64,000 bases of DNA. Origin: DATEEG01 sp035525055 (GTDB lineage: Bacteria > Actinomycetota > Acidimicrobiia > Spongiisociales > ZC4RG35). The stretch is taken from the NCBI GenBank assembly GCA_035525055.1, contig DATLEZ010000133.1, positions 1 to 64,000 on the forward strand, given 5' to 3'. Each line of letters begins with the position of its first letter. Position 1 is the stretch's first letter. The position numbers and the translations under genes were made by a program. Shown piece by piece: positions 1 through 8,737 of the stretch. The notes under the pieces are model-generated. The model was not told the DNA's origin. It saw only the letters and a list, made by a program, of their open reading frames with translations, and made no database searches.

Positions 1-103
1 AGGTCTTGTGGTCGCCGTCTCCTTCGAGAACGCGCCGGAACGACGAAGGGAGGACCAGGCGGCCCTTCTCATCAATTGTGTGAAACGCCTTGCCGACGAA
101 CAC
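1..103 (-). CDS. mraZ: MraZ transcriptional regulator, N-terminal part (cut by window edge)
   Basis: The minus strand from a GTG at 103 encodes VFVGKAFHTIDEKGRLVLPS and continues off the window. This is the MraZ/SpoVT-AbrB-like N-terminal repeat, with its typical 'D-KGRL-P' core. MraZ is the DNA-binding regulator that heads the division and cell-wall (dcw) cluster and usually represses its own operon. GTG 103 was chosen because a GAGGG Shine-Dalgarno lies about 10 nt upstream and the nearby ATGs (111 and 120) are out of frame. The dcw genes would lie beyond the left edge. Only the first 34 codons are visible. Confidence 0.85.
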   Translation of the reverse strand, partial: MFVGKAFHTIDEKGRLVLPSSFRRVLEGDGDHKT

Positions 104-143
104 TCGGTCATATCCCTCATCGATTGCTGTCCTCCACAGACCT

Positions 144-176
144 AGACACTATGCCCCACTTTCCCCCACTTGTCAA
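144..176 (-). promoter_or_regulatory. mraZ promoter with MraZ boxes in the spacer
   Basis: On the minus strand, TTGACA (176-171) and CATAGT (153-148) are separated by exactly 17 nt. The spacer is two AGTGGGG units with a 10-nt period (170-164 and 160-154), followed by a weaker AGTGTCT (150-144). Repeated TGGG units at 10-nt spacing are the known MraZ operator, so MraZ bound here would cover the core promoter. The -10 match is only 4 of 6. The operator role is inferred from the family. Confidence 0.7.
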
Positions 177-236
177 CAACTTCGCGCCACACGGTGCCTA
201 AACGGGCCCAAACGGGTGCAATAGGAGGAACGTGGT

Positions 237-338
237 ATGTCCGATCCCGCGAAGCGGCCGTCGGTACGGATTGTCGGGTGCCCGGCGCGTGGAAGCTTCG
301 GACTATCTCAGTTTGCCGATTGTCTTCGCACCACGTAG
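237..338 (+). CDS. possible 33-aa small ORF
   Basis: An ATG at 237 is preceded by a perfect AGGAGG (223-228) with an 8-nt spacer and opens a 33-codon frame ending in TAG at 336-338. The peptide begins MSDPAKRPSVRIVGCPARGS. It runs divergently from mraZ and ends 14 bases before the stop of the convergent HNH gene. I recognise no family. It could be a genuine small protein, a gene remnant or chance. The strong ribosome-binding site is the only support. The rest of 177-352 holds nothing else I can identify beyond the direct repeat AAACGGG at 200-206 and 210-216. Confidence 0.25.
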   Translation: MSDPAKRPSVRIVGCPARGSFGLSQFADCLRTT

Positions 339-352
339 AACGCTTCCGGCCG

Positions 353-850
353 TCAGGCCGAAAGCAAGAACGGCTGCCAGCTGGGGTCCATCGTGTATCC
401 AGCGCTGGCGTAGATCCAGCCGTACCGATGTGGGGCGGTCGGTCGGCGCGAGAGATTCAGCCCGACCTCCGAAGGGAGCTTGTCGCCCTTGTGCATGTTG
501 CAGCGACGACAGCACGCCACCACGTTCTCCCAGGTGTGTTCGCCACCGCGTGACCGAGGCACCACGTGATCGAGACTTTCCGCAGCACCCCCGCAGTATT
601 GACAGCGGTGTCCATCACGGCCGAACACAGCCCGGCGGCTCACGGGAATAGCGCGCTCATAGGGCACCTTCACGTATGAAGCGAGCTTGACAACCGACGG
701 CACCTGGATCGAGAACGATGCCGAGTTCCAGACTTCGTCTCGATGAGCCACGACGAGTGCCCGGCCCCGCGCAACCAATACCACTGCTCGTCGACTCGGG
801 ACCACGGACAGTGGCTCGTAGGTTGCATTGAGGATTAGCGACCTAACCAT
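353..850 (-). CDS. HNH endonuclease family protein
   Basis: 165 aa from the ATG at 850. Residues 80-121 carry a classic HNH nuclease fold: a CQYC zinc knuckle (Cys83, Cys86), the Asp94-His95 pair of the beta-alpha-metal motif, Asn109, and a second knuckle CRRC (Cys114, Cys117). The N-terminal 75 residues (starting MVRSLILNATYEPLSVVPSR) match the conserved leader of stand-alone actinobacterial HNH proteins. These are short nucleases of unclear role, found as housekeeping singletons as often as in defence loci. A longer frame to 937 exists, but family similarity starts at this Met. No strong Shine-Dalgarno is visible. Neighbours give no functional hint. Confidence 0.85.
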   Translation of the reverse strand: MVRSLILNATYEPLSVVPSRRAVVLVARGRALVVAHRDEVWNSASFSIQVPSVVKLASYVKVPYERAIPVSRRAVFGRDGHRCQYCGGAAESLDHVVPRSRGGEHTWENVVACCRRCNMHKGDKLPSEVGLNLSRRPTAPHRYGWIYASAGYTMDPSWQPFLLSA

Positions 851-982
851 GAGACTCGACGGCGAGATTAGCTGGGAGACGGCCAATCTCCCGAACGATA
901 TGCCGCATCCACGAGGCGGCAGGTGAGACTCCACCAAGGGCCGACTGGCTGGGCGTCCACCCAGTCACCGCTCCGTCCGTTT

Positions 983-1525
983 CTACGACGCCTTGGCGAT
1001 TGCCTCGTCCAGGGCCTCTGCCCAACCTGAGATCACAACCGCCGAGCCCACTCTCGCGACTTCGCCGCCGCCCTTGACGAGCACAGTGAGGATCTTCCAG
1101 TCTCCGATGATGTCGAGCCCGATCCAGAGCACCTGGGGAGTCGACTTTCCTTCGAGGATTGCCCGTCCCTCCGCCACTGCCACTGCGGCTGCGAGTGGGG
1201 TGGCGTCGACCAGGCGAACCACGCTCCGGCCCTCGCCGCGGACCTCGACTCGCATCCCGTCGCCCTCGGGGGTGATGGACGTTTCAATTTGACTTGCCTT
1301 CGCCGCCTCGGGCTCTGATTTGAGAGTGTCGGCCTCGAGCCGACCCGGGGAGCGCAAACCGTAGGTCACCAGCATCGACCGGATCCTCTCGAGGACGTGT
1401 GCCTCGTCGGCTCCTTCGATGAGCGTGACTCTGATGCCAGAGAGACCGGTCTCGGCGAGTTCCAGATGGATGCTGGCGACGCCCTCGAGGTTTTCGAGGC
1501 GCTGACGAAGTCCGGTGATAGTCAA
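983..1525 (-). CDS. conserved hypothetical protein with an ACT-like N-terminal region
   Basis: About 180 aa. The N-terminal third (TITGLRQRLENLEGVASIHL onward) looks like an ACT-type alpha/beta regulatory fold. The C-terminal half resembles a second small alpha/beta domain with a Gly-rich turn near its end. No catalytic motif is visible and I cannot assign a function. I prefer the TTG at 1525: it overlaps the upstream stop as TTGA and sits behind AGAAGG, implying translational coupling. A GTG at 1564 would overlap the upstream gene by 43 nt. The 132 bases between this gene and the HNH start (851-982) contain a GGGAGA...TCTCCC hairpin but no clear terminator. Confidence 0.65.
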   Translation of the reverse strand: MTITGLRQRLENLEGVASIHLELAETGLSGIRVTLIEGADEAHVLERIRSMLVTYGLRSPGRLEADTLKSEPEAAKASQIETSITPEGDGMRVEVRGEGRSVVRLVDATPLAAAVAVAEGRAILEGKSTPQVLWIGLDIIGDWKILTVLVKGGGEVARVGSAVVISGWAEALDEAIAKAS

Positions 1526-1761
1526 CGGATCCTTCTCACGTAGCGGCGGAACCCGGTTCTCCACGACAAGAAGGCGGCGAGGTCGGCACCCACGATTGAC
1601 GCGTCAGGGTCGCCGTAGGCGGTGTATGAACGCCACTTCATGTACGCGCGGTCCGGTACGGGAACCCGTGGTTTGCAGGACCACCAACGACGCGAGCGAA
1701 TCGCCCACGCTGTGCGGACAGCCTCAACCCCAATTGTCGCCCAACCCTGGCGATTGCTCAC
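1522..1761 (-). CDS. small conserved hypothetical protein
   Basis: 79 aa from a GTG at 1761 with a textbook AAAGGAGG four bases upstream. The protein is basic and Trp-rich (WWSCKPRVPVPDRAYMKWRS), with a 'P-PDR-Y--WR--TAYGDP' core that I associate with short conserved actinobacterial proteins of unknown function. No signal peptide, transmembrane segment or metal motif is visible. Its stop overlaps the start of the next gene (TTGA), so the two are probably co-translated. Upstream in-frame codons to 1860 lie beyond the Shine-Dalgarno and were rejected. Confidence 0.7.
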   Translation of the reverse strand: MSNRQGWATIGVEAVRTAWAIRSRRWWSCKPRVPVPDRAYMKWRSYTAYGDPDASIVGADLAAFLSWRTGFRRYVRRIR

Positions 1762-1910
1762 CAAGCCTCCTTTGTATCCACCCCTGAATATGGTGCAGGC
1801 TACCTGATGGTTTCCAGGGCACCAGGGGGCATTTGGACATGAACGGAGGGTTTTCGACATGAGGTCGCGATTGGCCGGGTCAAACGCTGCCGTGGCCGCG
1901 ACATCGCCAC

Positions 1911-1980
1911 ATCACTCAATTCGCCAAATCACTCAAATCGGCCAAGACACTCCAATCGGCCAAGACACTCAAATCGGATT
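1911..1980. repeat. four tandem 17-18 bp units upstream of moxR
   Basis: Units begin at 1911, 1928, 1946 and 1964 and follow the pattern (A/G)(A/T)CACTCAA-TCGGCCAA, each 17-18 nt long. The array ends 12 bases before the moxR start. It fills much of the 231-base gap 1762-1992, which otherwise shows nothing recognisable. It could be a multi-site operator or a simple tandem duplication. Confidence 0.7.
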
Positions 1981-1992
1981 GGGCTCTATTGC

Positions 1993-2967
1993 ATGACCAC
2001 TGCCACCGCTAGCAACGTCGACTGGTTCGCAAACCGCTTCAGCGGCATTGCCACCAACATCGAAAAGGTCATCCAGGGCAAGCGCCAACCGATCGAGCAG
2101 ATCCTGCTCTGTCTGGTCGCCGAAGGGCACGTTCTGATCGAGGACGTCCCCGGTGTCGGCAAGACTTTGCTCGCCAAGTCCCTGGCCCGGTCGATCGATT
2201 GTGATTTCAACCGGATCCAGTTCACCCCGGACCTTCTTCCTTCCGACGTCACCGGAGTTTCGATCTGGGACCGACAGGCATCGGAGTTCGTCTTCAAACC
2301 GGGGGCCATTTTCGCCAATGTTGTCGTTGGCGACGAGATCAACCGGGCGAGCCCGAAGACCCAGGCGGCCCTGCTCGAGGCGATGGAAGAACGACAGGTC
2401 ACCGTTGACGGCGTGACGCGGCCCCTGTCACCCCCTTTCATGGTCGTCGCCACCCAGAACCCGATCGAGCACGAGGGCACCTATCCCCTGCCGGAGGCGC
2501 AGCTGGACCGGTTCATGATGCGAGTGGCAGTCGGCTATCCCAGCCGCGACAAGGAGCTCGAGATGCTCGAGACCCACGGCATGCGATCGACCTTCATCGA
2601 CCTGGAACCGGTGGTGTCGGCGGATGAGCTAATCGGGATGATCGAGGTGGCCCGGCACGTCCAGGTCGCGGCTGCGATCAAGGGCTACATCATTGACGTG
2701 GTCGAAGCCACCAGGCGCCACCCCGAGGTGATGCTGGGTGCCTCACCCCGATCAGCCCTCTACCTGCAAAGGGCAGCGAGAGCCTGGGCTGCGTCCGAGG
2801 GCAGGGAGTACGTCATTCCAGACGATGTAAAGAACCTGGCCCACGCCGTCCTGGAACACAGATTGTCGTTCCGCCCCGAGGCTCAGATGCGCGGTGTCAC
2901 CGCCAAGGAGGTCGTGGGCGCTCTGCTGGACGGACTGAAGGTCCCCGTCGCCCGGTCCGGCCGATGA
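1993..2967 (+). CDS. MoxR-family AAA+ ATPase
   Basis: 324 aa with a complete AAA+ core: Walker A DVPGVGKT (51-58), Walker B VVVGDEINRA (110-119), sensor 1 ATQNP (153-157) and the LDRF motif near 171. MoxR ATPases act as chaperones that mature or remodel partner proteins, typically a DUF58 and/or VWA protein encoded next door, as here. The stop overlaps the start of the DUF58 gene (ATGA), giving the classic MoxR-DUF58-transglutaminase operon. The upstream gap holds a tandem 18-bp repeat. The specific client cannot be told from sequence. Confidence 0.93.
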   Translation: MTTATASNVDWFANRFSGIATNIEKVIQGKRQPIEQILLCLVAEGHVLIEDVPGVGKTLLAKSLARSIDCDFNRIQFTPDLLPSDVTGVSIWDRQASEFVFKPGAIFANVVVGDEINRASPKTQAALLEAMEERQVTVDGVTRPLSPPFMVVATQNPIEHEGTYPLPEAQLDRFMMRVAVGYPSRDKELEMLETHGMRSTFIDLEPVVSADELIGMIEVARHVQVAAAIKGYIIDVVEATRRHPEVMLGASPRSALYLQRAARAWAASEGREYVIPDDVKNLAHAVLEHRLSFRPEAQMRGVTAKEVVGALLDGLKVPVARSGR

Positions 2968-4139
2968 TCACACCGAGGGGTGCCTCGGTCCTCGGGGCCG
3001 GAATCGCTCTCGTGATTTCCTGGGCAGCCCTGGGTGAAATCGAATTGCTCGGAGCCGGCTCCGCCCTGATCGTCGCGGTGGTCGCGGCCCTGTTCGTAAC
3101 CAATTGGAACCGCCCTGCCCTCGACATTCGACGCCAGCTCAACCCGTCCCTGGTGCATGAAGGTGATCGAACCGCGGTCGAGCTCGCTGTCACGAACCTG
3201 CGGCGAATTCCGGCATTCAACCTCACGGTGTCAGACGGGGTGGGTGGCCTCGGCACTGCCCGGTTCGCAATCGGTCACCTTCGCCGCCAGGAGCCTGCGG
3301 CCGCCTCTTATCGGATCGTGTGCCGGCCACGTGGGGTGTATCAGGTCGGTCCGGCCCGCGTGAAGGTCGGCGATCCCCTCGGATTGGCGACGTCCGAGTC
3401 CGAGACTGGTGACGTTGACCAGCTCATTGTGTATCCGGCCACTGAGTCGCTAGCGGGCTATCCCTACGTTCGCGGCCGCGATCCATCGCAGATGGCGAGC
3501 AGACCTGAGCAGAGCCAGCGAGGTGGTGAGGACTTCTTCACCTTGCGCAGCTACCGCAGCGGCGACGACCTGAGACGGGTGCATTGGCCGAGCTCGGCCA
3601 AGCTCGACGAGCTGATGATTCGCCAGATGGAGAATCCCTGGCAATCGCGGGCGTTGATCTTCTTCGATGTCAGGGAACGCTCACATCCCGACACCGACAC
3701 TTTCGAGAAGGCCGTCAAGGGCACCGCCTCGGTCGTGAAACACCTGGCGGCCGGAGGCTTCGCCGCCGACTTGTGGTTGGGACGTGAGTTACTGGACGTC
3801 AACGCCTACATGGCGGTGATGGAGGCCCTGGCCCGGGTTCAAACGGTGGCGGCCGTAGATATCAAGGCTGTGGCCAGTCGGCTTCGACAGTCGGGGCGTG
3901 GTGGAGCGCTGGTTCTGGTGACGGGCTCCCCCGACGAGGACCTTCTGGCGGTGCATCGCCACCTGGCATCCCAGCACCGGGTCACAATTCTTCTGGCAGC
4001 ATCGTCTGGTCCCAACTCGCTGATCCCGGCGTTCCAACGACTCGGCGCCAAGACCGTCATCACAGGCCCCAACCCCAACTGGGCGCCGGCCTGGAATCAA
4101 ACGATGGGAAGAACATGGCTCTCCGCCTCGGTTGGCTAG
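2964..4139 (+). CDS. DUF58 domain protein, membrane anchored
   Basis: 391 aa. Two hydrophobic segments (about residues 8-24 and 29-47) anchor the protein. A beta-rich region follows, then the DUF58 core around residues 186-225, with the hallmark 'LR-Y-SGDD-RR-HW-SSAK' run. DUF58 proteins have a VWA-like fold and work with MoxR ATPases. The start overlaps moxR by 4 nt and its 3' end overlaps the transglutaminase gene by 25 nt, so all three genes are tightly coupled. A role in envelope maturation is likely but inferred from the family. Confidence 0.9.
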   Translation: MITPRGASVLGAGIALVISWAALGEIELLGAGSALIVAVVAALFVTNWNRPALDIRRQLNPSLVHEGDRTAVELAVTNLRRIPAFNLTVSDGVGGLGTARFAIGHLRRQEPAAASYRIVCRPRGVYQVGPARVKVGDPLGLATSESETGDVDQLIVYPATESLAGYPYVRGRDPSQMASRPEQSQRGGEDFFTLRSYRSGDDLRRVHWPSSAKLDELMIRQMENPWQSRALIFFDVRERSHPDTDTFEKAVKGTASVVKHLAAGGFAADLWLGRELLDVNAYMAVMEALARVQTVAAVDIKAVASRLRQSGRGGALVLVTGSPDEDLLAVHRHLASQHRVTILLAASSGPNSLIPAFQRLGAKTVITGPNPNWAPAWNQTMGRTWLSASVG

Positions 4140-6472
4140 CCGCGCTGGGGGCATTCGCCCTGGTCCTCGCCCGTATGGAGCGACTGCTCGCAATCGACCC
4201 GGGGACGCGCAGCTGGGTACCGGTTCTGGTGGCGGCGGCGGTGGTTAGCTGCGTCGTCACCGCGGCGGCCCTGGCGGCAGGGGCAAGGCCTTGGATGATG
4301 ATTCCGCTCAACCTGATCGGGGGCGGGCTGGCGGTGGCGAGGGTCGCTGCCGGCTCGACCATGACGTTCGGGATCATCCCCACCGGTGAAACCCATGCGG
4401 CACTCGCCGACGAGATCGGAGTGGCTCTTGAGCTGATCAGGTACGGGTCGGCGCCCGTCTTCGCAGCCTCCGGCCTGGTGGCAGTTCTCGCCGGGATCTT
4501 CTGGTTGCTGGGCGCCCTCACCGCATATGGCGCCGCCAGACGGAAGCCGCTGCTGATGACCATTCCGACTCTTGCCTTTTACTTGATCCTGGCCACACTC
4601 GACCGGCGTCCCCCTGAGTGGTGGTGGCCGGTTCTCATGGCCGCCTGCGGGGCGGCGTGCCTGCTGGCAGCCTCGGAGCGCGGACCGACTGGTCGGGTTC
4701 GCTCGATCCGATCGGGGCACGTGGTTCCGACCAGGGGACGGCTTCTGCCGTTGCTCACGCTGGGAGTCGTAGCGCTGTCGGCAGGTGGAGCGGCCCGGGT
4801 GTTTGCTGCCACAGTGCCCGAAGCCGGGCTGGTCTCCTGGCGAAGTGCCACCGGCTTCGGGAGCGGACTCTTCGGGGGCGTGTCCTACAACCTGTTTGCC
4901 GACATGCAGCAGGATCTGGTCGGACAGAGTGACCAGCTTCTCTTCGTGGCCCGCGTGAGCCCGTCGCCGATACCCAACTCGGAGCTCTACTGGAAGTTCA
5001 TCAACCTCGACACATACGACGGGGAGTCATGGAACTACGGCGCGCGGGAAGTCTCGAGACCCCAATCGGAGGGCGACTGGGAAGCCGAAGACCTGGCCTT
5101 CGTAGGCTCGACCGTCAGGGTTGAGAGCGTCGTGCGGATTGTGTCCTTGCGCCAGGACGTGCTGCCCGTGCTCTATTCGCCGCGGAGCCTGACTACCGCC
5201 GATGACCTCCTGGCCGGGAGCTACCGAGTGTCGGAGGACGGCTCTATCTTCACCGATGCACGAACGCGGGAAGACGTGCAGTACCGGGTGATCTCGGATA
5301 TTCCGTCGATGGACCTGTCGGTCGTGGCATCGTCCGGAGGTGCTCTCTCACCGATGTTCGAGAACGCCCGGGTTGCCGGAGAGTTCTCAGTCGAACCATC
5401 CAGCACTCAAGCTCCACTGCCGTCTGAGAGGGTGCGTGATTTCTACACCGAGTTGCCGGATGACTTCCCCGAAGAGGTCCAAGAACTGGCGCGCGAGATC
5501 ACTGCACAAACCAGCACCGCCTTCGAGCGAGCCTCGGTCCTTGAGCACCACTTCCGGGAGGGGGGAGGCTTCGTGTACGACGCCTCCGCTTCCACCGGCT
5601 CCTCATCCCTCGACCTCACGGCATGGCTCACCGACGTAGATAGCCGCAACTACAGGACCGGATATTGCGAACAATTTGCGATAGCGATGGCCCTGATGGC
5701 CCGCACGCTCAACATTCCCTCCCGTCTCGCCTACGGGTTTGCCCCCGGCGAGGTCGTCGACCAGGACGGGGACGAATACATATACGTTCGTGCCAAGAAT
5801 GGCCACCTCTGGGTGGAGTTGTACATCGCGGGCCAGGGATGGCTGCGCTTTGATCCGACCCCGCTGGGCGATGGGAGCAACCCTGCCACCGTCGACCAAC
5901 TCGGGTTCAATCCCAACTTTTACCTTCCCGATCCGGTCGCGCCAGACACAGCTACGACCCCAACCGCTCCCGGTGGCCTCCCGAACGACGAATTCTTCGA
6001 GATCGGGGCCGATCCCACCACCGGCCTGCCGACCGCAGCCGGACCGACCCTCGCTAACTGGGCACTAGGGCTATTGGCGATGCTCGCTCTGACGGCCACG
6101 GTGCCGGCCTACAAAGGATTGAGAAGGGCCGCCCGAATGAGAAAGCTGGAATCGGGTGACGTCGTGGCCGGATGGTCAGAGTTGACCGACCGATTGACCG
6201 ACCTCGGTCATCGGATCGGTTGGTCACAGACTCCCAATGAAGTTGCCAACCGGGTCGATCGAGCGATCCTGCCTCTCGCCTCGCGGCTCGCAGCCGATGT
6301 CTACGGAGGACGGACAATCACCGACGGCCGCGAGGTCTACCGGCAGGCCGAGGCAGCGCTGCGGCTTCGTTACCACGGGTGGCGATGGTGGCTGTCATGG
6401 ATACAACCAAGGTCGTTGTGGTCCCGGCAGTTTCGAACAGTCAGCGAAGCCCGTACTGACGCTCTTCGTTGA
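4115..6472 (+). CDS. transglutaminase-like membrane protein (TgpA/DUF3488 type)
   Basis: 785 aa. The N-terminal ~240 residues contain several hydrophobic segments, followed by a large extracytoplasmic region, a transglutaminase core and a final transmembrane helix near residues 640-665. The cysteine-protease-like triad is intact: Cys518 (GYCEQFA), His564 (NGHLWVE) and Asp580 (FDPTP). Such proteins sit third in MoxR-DUF58 operons and are thought to cross-link or cleave envelope proteins or peptides. Natural substrates are mostly unknown. The 3' end overlaps the convergent MerR gene by 32 nt. Confidence 0.92.
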   Translation: MALRLGWLAALGAFALVLARMERLLAIDPGTRSWVPVLVAAAVVSCVVTAAALAAGARPWMMIPLNLIGGGLAVARVAAGSTMTFGIIPTGETHAALADEIGVALELIRYGSAPVFAASGLVAVLAGIFWLLGALTAYGAARRKPLLMTIPTLAFYLILATLDRRPPEWWWPVLMAACGAACLLAASERGPTGRVRSIRSGHVVPTRGRLLPLLTLGVVALSAGGAARVFAATVPEAGLVSWRSATGFGSGLFGGVSYNLFADMQQDLVGQSDQLLFVARVSPSPIPNSELYWKFINLDTYDGESWNYGAREVSRPQSEGDWEAEDLAFVGSTVRVESVVRIVSLRQDVLPVLYSPRSLTTADDLLAGSYRVSEDGSIFTDARTREDVQYRVISDIPSMDLSVVASSGGALSPMFENARVAGEFSVEPSSTQAPLPSERVRDFYTELPDDFPEEVQELAREITAQTSTAFERASVLEHHFREGGGFVYDASASTGSSSLDLTAWLTDVDSRNYRTGYCEQFAIAMALMARTLNIPSRLAYGFAPGEVVDQDGDEYIYVRAKNGHLWVELYIAGQGWLRFDPTPLGDGSNPATVDQLGFNPNFYLPDPVAPDTATTPTAPGGLPNDEFFEIGADPTTGLPTAAGPTLANWALGLLAMLALTATVPAYKGLRRAARMRKLESGDVVAGWSELTDRLTDLGHRIGWSQTPNEVANRVDRAILPLASRLAADVYGGRTITDGREVYRQAEAALRLRYHGWRWWLSWIQPRSLWSRQFRTVSEARTDALR

Positions 6473-6941
6473 CGTCGTCCTCGACCCGCCGAAGCATGGT
6501 CAGGAACTGGTCGCGATCAAGTTCGAATCTGGTCACATCTTCCTTCACCTGACGGGCGATCTCGTCGATCCGGGCAAAGAAGGCGAGTTGGCCGTCGCGC
6601 AGCGCATCGAGGATATGCCCCTCCTCAGAGGCGACTCCAAAGATCGTGCTGCCATCGCTGACCAGTCGCAGATGACCGAGGTGGTTGTCCATATCGCCGT
6701 TGCGCCGCAGATAATCCCACGCCCTGCGCACTCGCTGTAGCGACATTCCATTGTCCAAAAGACTGCGAACCACCCGCAGCGCCACCAGATCACGGAACGA
6801 ATAGAGACGCCGGACACCCGGCCGACCGCCGGTTCCCTGAATCGTGGGACTAACCAGCGAGACGCGATCCCAATACCGAAGTTGATGTGGTGTGCAGTTG
6901 GTGAGCTTGCATGCTTGCTCCGCCGTGAAACCCTGCTGCAA
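6441..6941 (-). CDS. MerR-family transcriptional regulator
   Basis: 166 aa. An N-terminal winged helix-turn-helix (about residues 3-70) carries MerR features: TAEQACKLTNCTPHQLRYWD, then a wing region with RLYSFRDLVALRVV. The C-terminal half (GDMDNHLGHLRLVSDG onward) is an effector or oligomerisation region without a Cys metal site, so a metal sensor is unlikely. The start is taken as TTG 6941, which has GAGAGAGG five bases upstream. A longer frame to 7064 has no site. It is transcribed away from the DUF3040 gene region and converges with the transglutaminase gene. Target genes are unknown. Confidence 0.8.
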   Translation of the reverse strand: MQQGFTAEQACKLTNCTPHQLRYWDRVSLVSPTIQGTGGRPGVRRLYSFRDLVALRVVRSLLDNGMSLQRVRRAWDYLRRNGDMDNHLGHLRLVSDGSTIFGVASEEGHILDALRDGQLAFFARIDEIARQVKEDVTRFELDRDQFLTMLRRVEDDVNEERQYGLR

Positions 6942-7079
6942 CTGAACCTCTCTCCCGCAACGCCGGGCCGATCGGCAGCTGATCGACCTTCCTCCCAAAA
7001 CTAACTCCGCCGGGTTCCCCTCGACTTTCTGATCTCGTGATTGCGCGTACCGACGGGGGCGCAACTGTAGTCGTTGAGA

Positions 7080-7412
7080 TCAGCCGCGTTTGAAACGACG
7101 ATGAATCTTTCTTCGCGATGAAGGGTCTTCTTCATCACCGGTCGAATCTTCACCGCGCGCTCTGATCGCTTGGACCACGTATGTGGCCGAGACAACCAGC
7201 AACGCGAAGCCGACGAGCGCCAACCAGGTCGATGAAGTGAACGTCGCACCGATGACCACCAGTCCACTCACGGCTCCCAACAATGGAAGCCGCAGTCCGG
7301 TCCGGGGATTGCGATCGATGTTGCGAACCGCACGGGCGAGCGCGGGATCCTCCTCGTAAAAGTGGCGCTCGATTTCCGCCAGGATCTTCTGTTCACGATC
7401 GCTCAGCGGCAT
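7080..7412 (-). CDS. DUF3040 small membrane protein
   Basis: 110 aa from ATG 7412, preceded by GAGGAGAAAAGG. The N-terminus MPLSDREQKILAEIERHFYE is diagnostic of DUF3040, an actinobacteria-specific family. Two adjacent hydrophobic helices (about residues 40-57 and 60-82) form a hairpin in the membrane, followed by a charged, basic C-terminal tail. DUF3040 genes often lie near dcw or polymerase genes but have no established function. It lies downstream of dinB on the same strand, separated by 141 nt with its own likely promoter. Confidence 0.88.
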   Translation of the reverse strand: MPLSDREQKILAEIERHFYEEDPALARAVRNIDRNPRTGLRLPLLGAVSGLVVIGATFTSSTWLALVGFALLVVSATYVVQAIRARGEDSTGDEEDPSSRRKIHRRFKRG

Positions 7413-7516
7413 GGACCTTTTCTCCTCGTCAGCTTCGACGACTGCTCGTACCAGCACTCGCGCCGGCTCTCGCAAGACTGGCAAAGAACCGTTTCGAGAC
7501 AGGGCACCGTCCACTC

Positions 7517-7545
7517 AGTATACGAAATGGGAGCTGTTTCGTAAC
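7517..7545 (-). promoter_or_regulatory. probable promoter of the DUF3040 gene
   Basis: On the minus strand a good -10 TATACT (7522-7517) lies about 105 nt upstream of the DUF3040 start. The -35 region 16-17 nt further up is weak (GTTACG-like). Nothing else stands out in the 7413-7553 gap. Confidence 0.4.
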
Positions 7546-7553
7546 TGGGTCTC

Positions 7554-8723
7554 TCAGGATTCCCGGTCGGGAGTGACCAGACGGGCGGGACGAACGGCAT
7601 CCGCGCCATATCGGTCCCTAACCGCATCGACCGCCTCCGCCAGGTCGTCCCATTTGGGTTCACTTTCAACCGACATCTGGCGGGGCAAACCGGGATCGAC
7701 GAATGTGGCCATACTTACCCCGAGGAGGCGGATCGGTCGGTCCCAGCTGACCTTGTCCTTCAAATCCCTGACCGCTTGCCACAGCTGTCGGGACGTATCG
7801 GTTGGAAGCGTGAAGGTGTGATGTCTTGTGATCGTTACGAAGTCCGAGTAGCGAACCGTAAGGCCAATCGTCCGACCCGCCAGCCCCGCCCGTCTCAACC
7901 GAAATGCGAGCCGATCACAGAGCCTTACCAACTCCGTGTCGATTTCTTCGGACCGGGTCAGGTCGCGTTCATAAGTTTCCGACACCGATAACGACTTGGC
8001 CTCGTGATCGGGGACCACCGGGCGGGGATCTTGGCCCTGCGCCAGCGCCGCCAGGTTGGATCCGTTGCTGACACCGAGGCGCCTCTCGAGAGTCGCTTTT
8101 GGGAGCTCGGCCAGATCGCCAACCGTCTCGACCCCCATCGCCTCGAGGGTGGCATGGGTCGCCTCTCCGACCCCCCAGAGCGCCCGCACCGGAAGAGCGC
8201 GGAGAAACCCGAGCGACTGATCCTTCGGAATGTGTCGCAGACCGTCGGGCTTGGCCGCCTCCGAGGCCAGCTTGGCCACGAACTTGGTGGCGGCGATGCC
8301 GACCGAAGCAGGGAGGCCCAGTTCCTTTCGGATCCGCTGGCGGATCTCGTGGCCGATCACGTCGGGGCCGGGAAAGTGCCGGTGGAGCCCGCTCACATCG
8401 AGGAAGGCTTCGTCGAGAGACAGACCCTCGACCAACGGCGTGACTCTTCGAAATACCTCGAAGACTCTGATCGAGTTCTCCTGGTACAGGGAGTGGTCGG
8501 TGGGAACGACCACGAGCCCCGGACACTGTTTCCGGGCCGCCATCATCGGCATGGCCGAGCGAATTCCGAACCTGCGGGCCTCGTAACTCGCCGACGCCAC
8601 CACTCCCCTGTTGCCCAGCCCTCCGACGACCACCGGGCGTCCAATGAGACCCGGGTCGCGGAGTCGTTCCACTTCGACAAAGAACGAGTCCATGTCGACA
8701 TGGAGGATCGGTTCGGAGAACAC
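7554..8723 (-). CDS. dinB: DNA polymerase IV (Y-family)
   Basis: 389 aa from GTG 8723. The palm motifs are intact: ILHVDMDSFFVEVE (catalytic Asp10) and SLDEAFLDVSG (Asp104-Glu105). Finger, thumb and little-finger regions follow in normal order and length. The enzyme performs error-prone translesion synthesis past damaged bases. No LexA box is visible just upstream, and no clear C-terminal beta-clamp peptide was found. The sequence before the start is a purine-rich word array (8738-8775), so the promoter is uncertain. Upstream in-frame codons run antisense through the neighbouring membrane gene and are not part of dinB. Confidence 0.93.
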   Translation of the reverse strand: MFSEPILHVDMDSFFVEVERLRDPGLIGRPVVVGGLGNRGVVASASYEARRFGIRSAMPMMAARKQCPGLVVVPTDHSLYQENSIRVFEVFRRVTPLVEGLSLDEAFLDVSGLHRHFPGPDVIGHEIRQRIRKELGLPASVGIAATKFVAKLASEAAKPDGLRHIPKDQSLGFLRALPVRALWGVGEATHATLEAMGVETVGDLAELPKATLERRLGVSNGSNLAALAQGQDPRPVVPDHEAKSLSVSETYERDLTRSEEIDTELVRLCDRLAFRLRRAGLAGRTIGLTVRYSDFVTITRHHTFTLPTDTSRQLWQAVRDLKDKVSWDRPIRLLGVSMATFVDPGLPRQMSVESEPKWDDLAEAVDAVRDRYGADAVRPARLVTPDRES

Positions 8724-8737
8724 GGTGGGGAGGGTAT

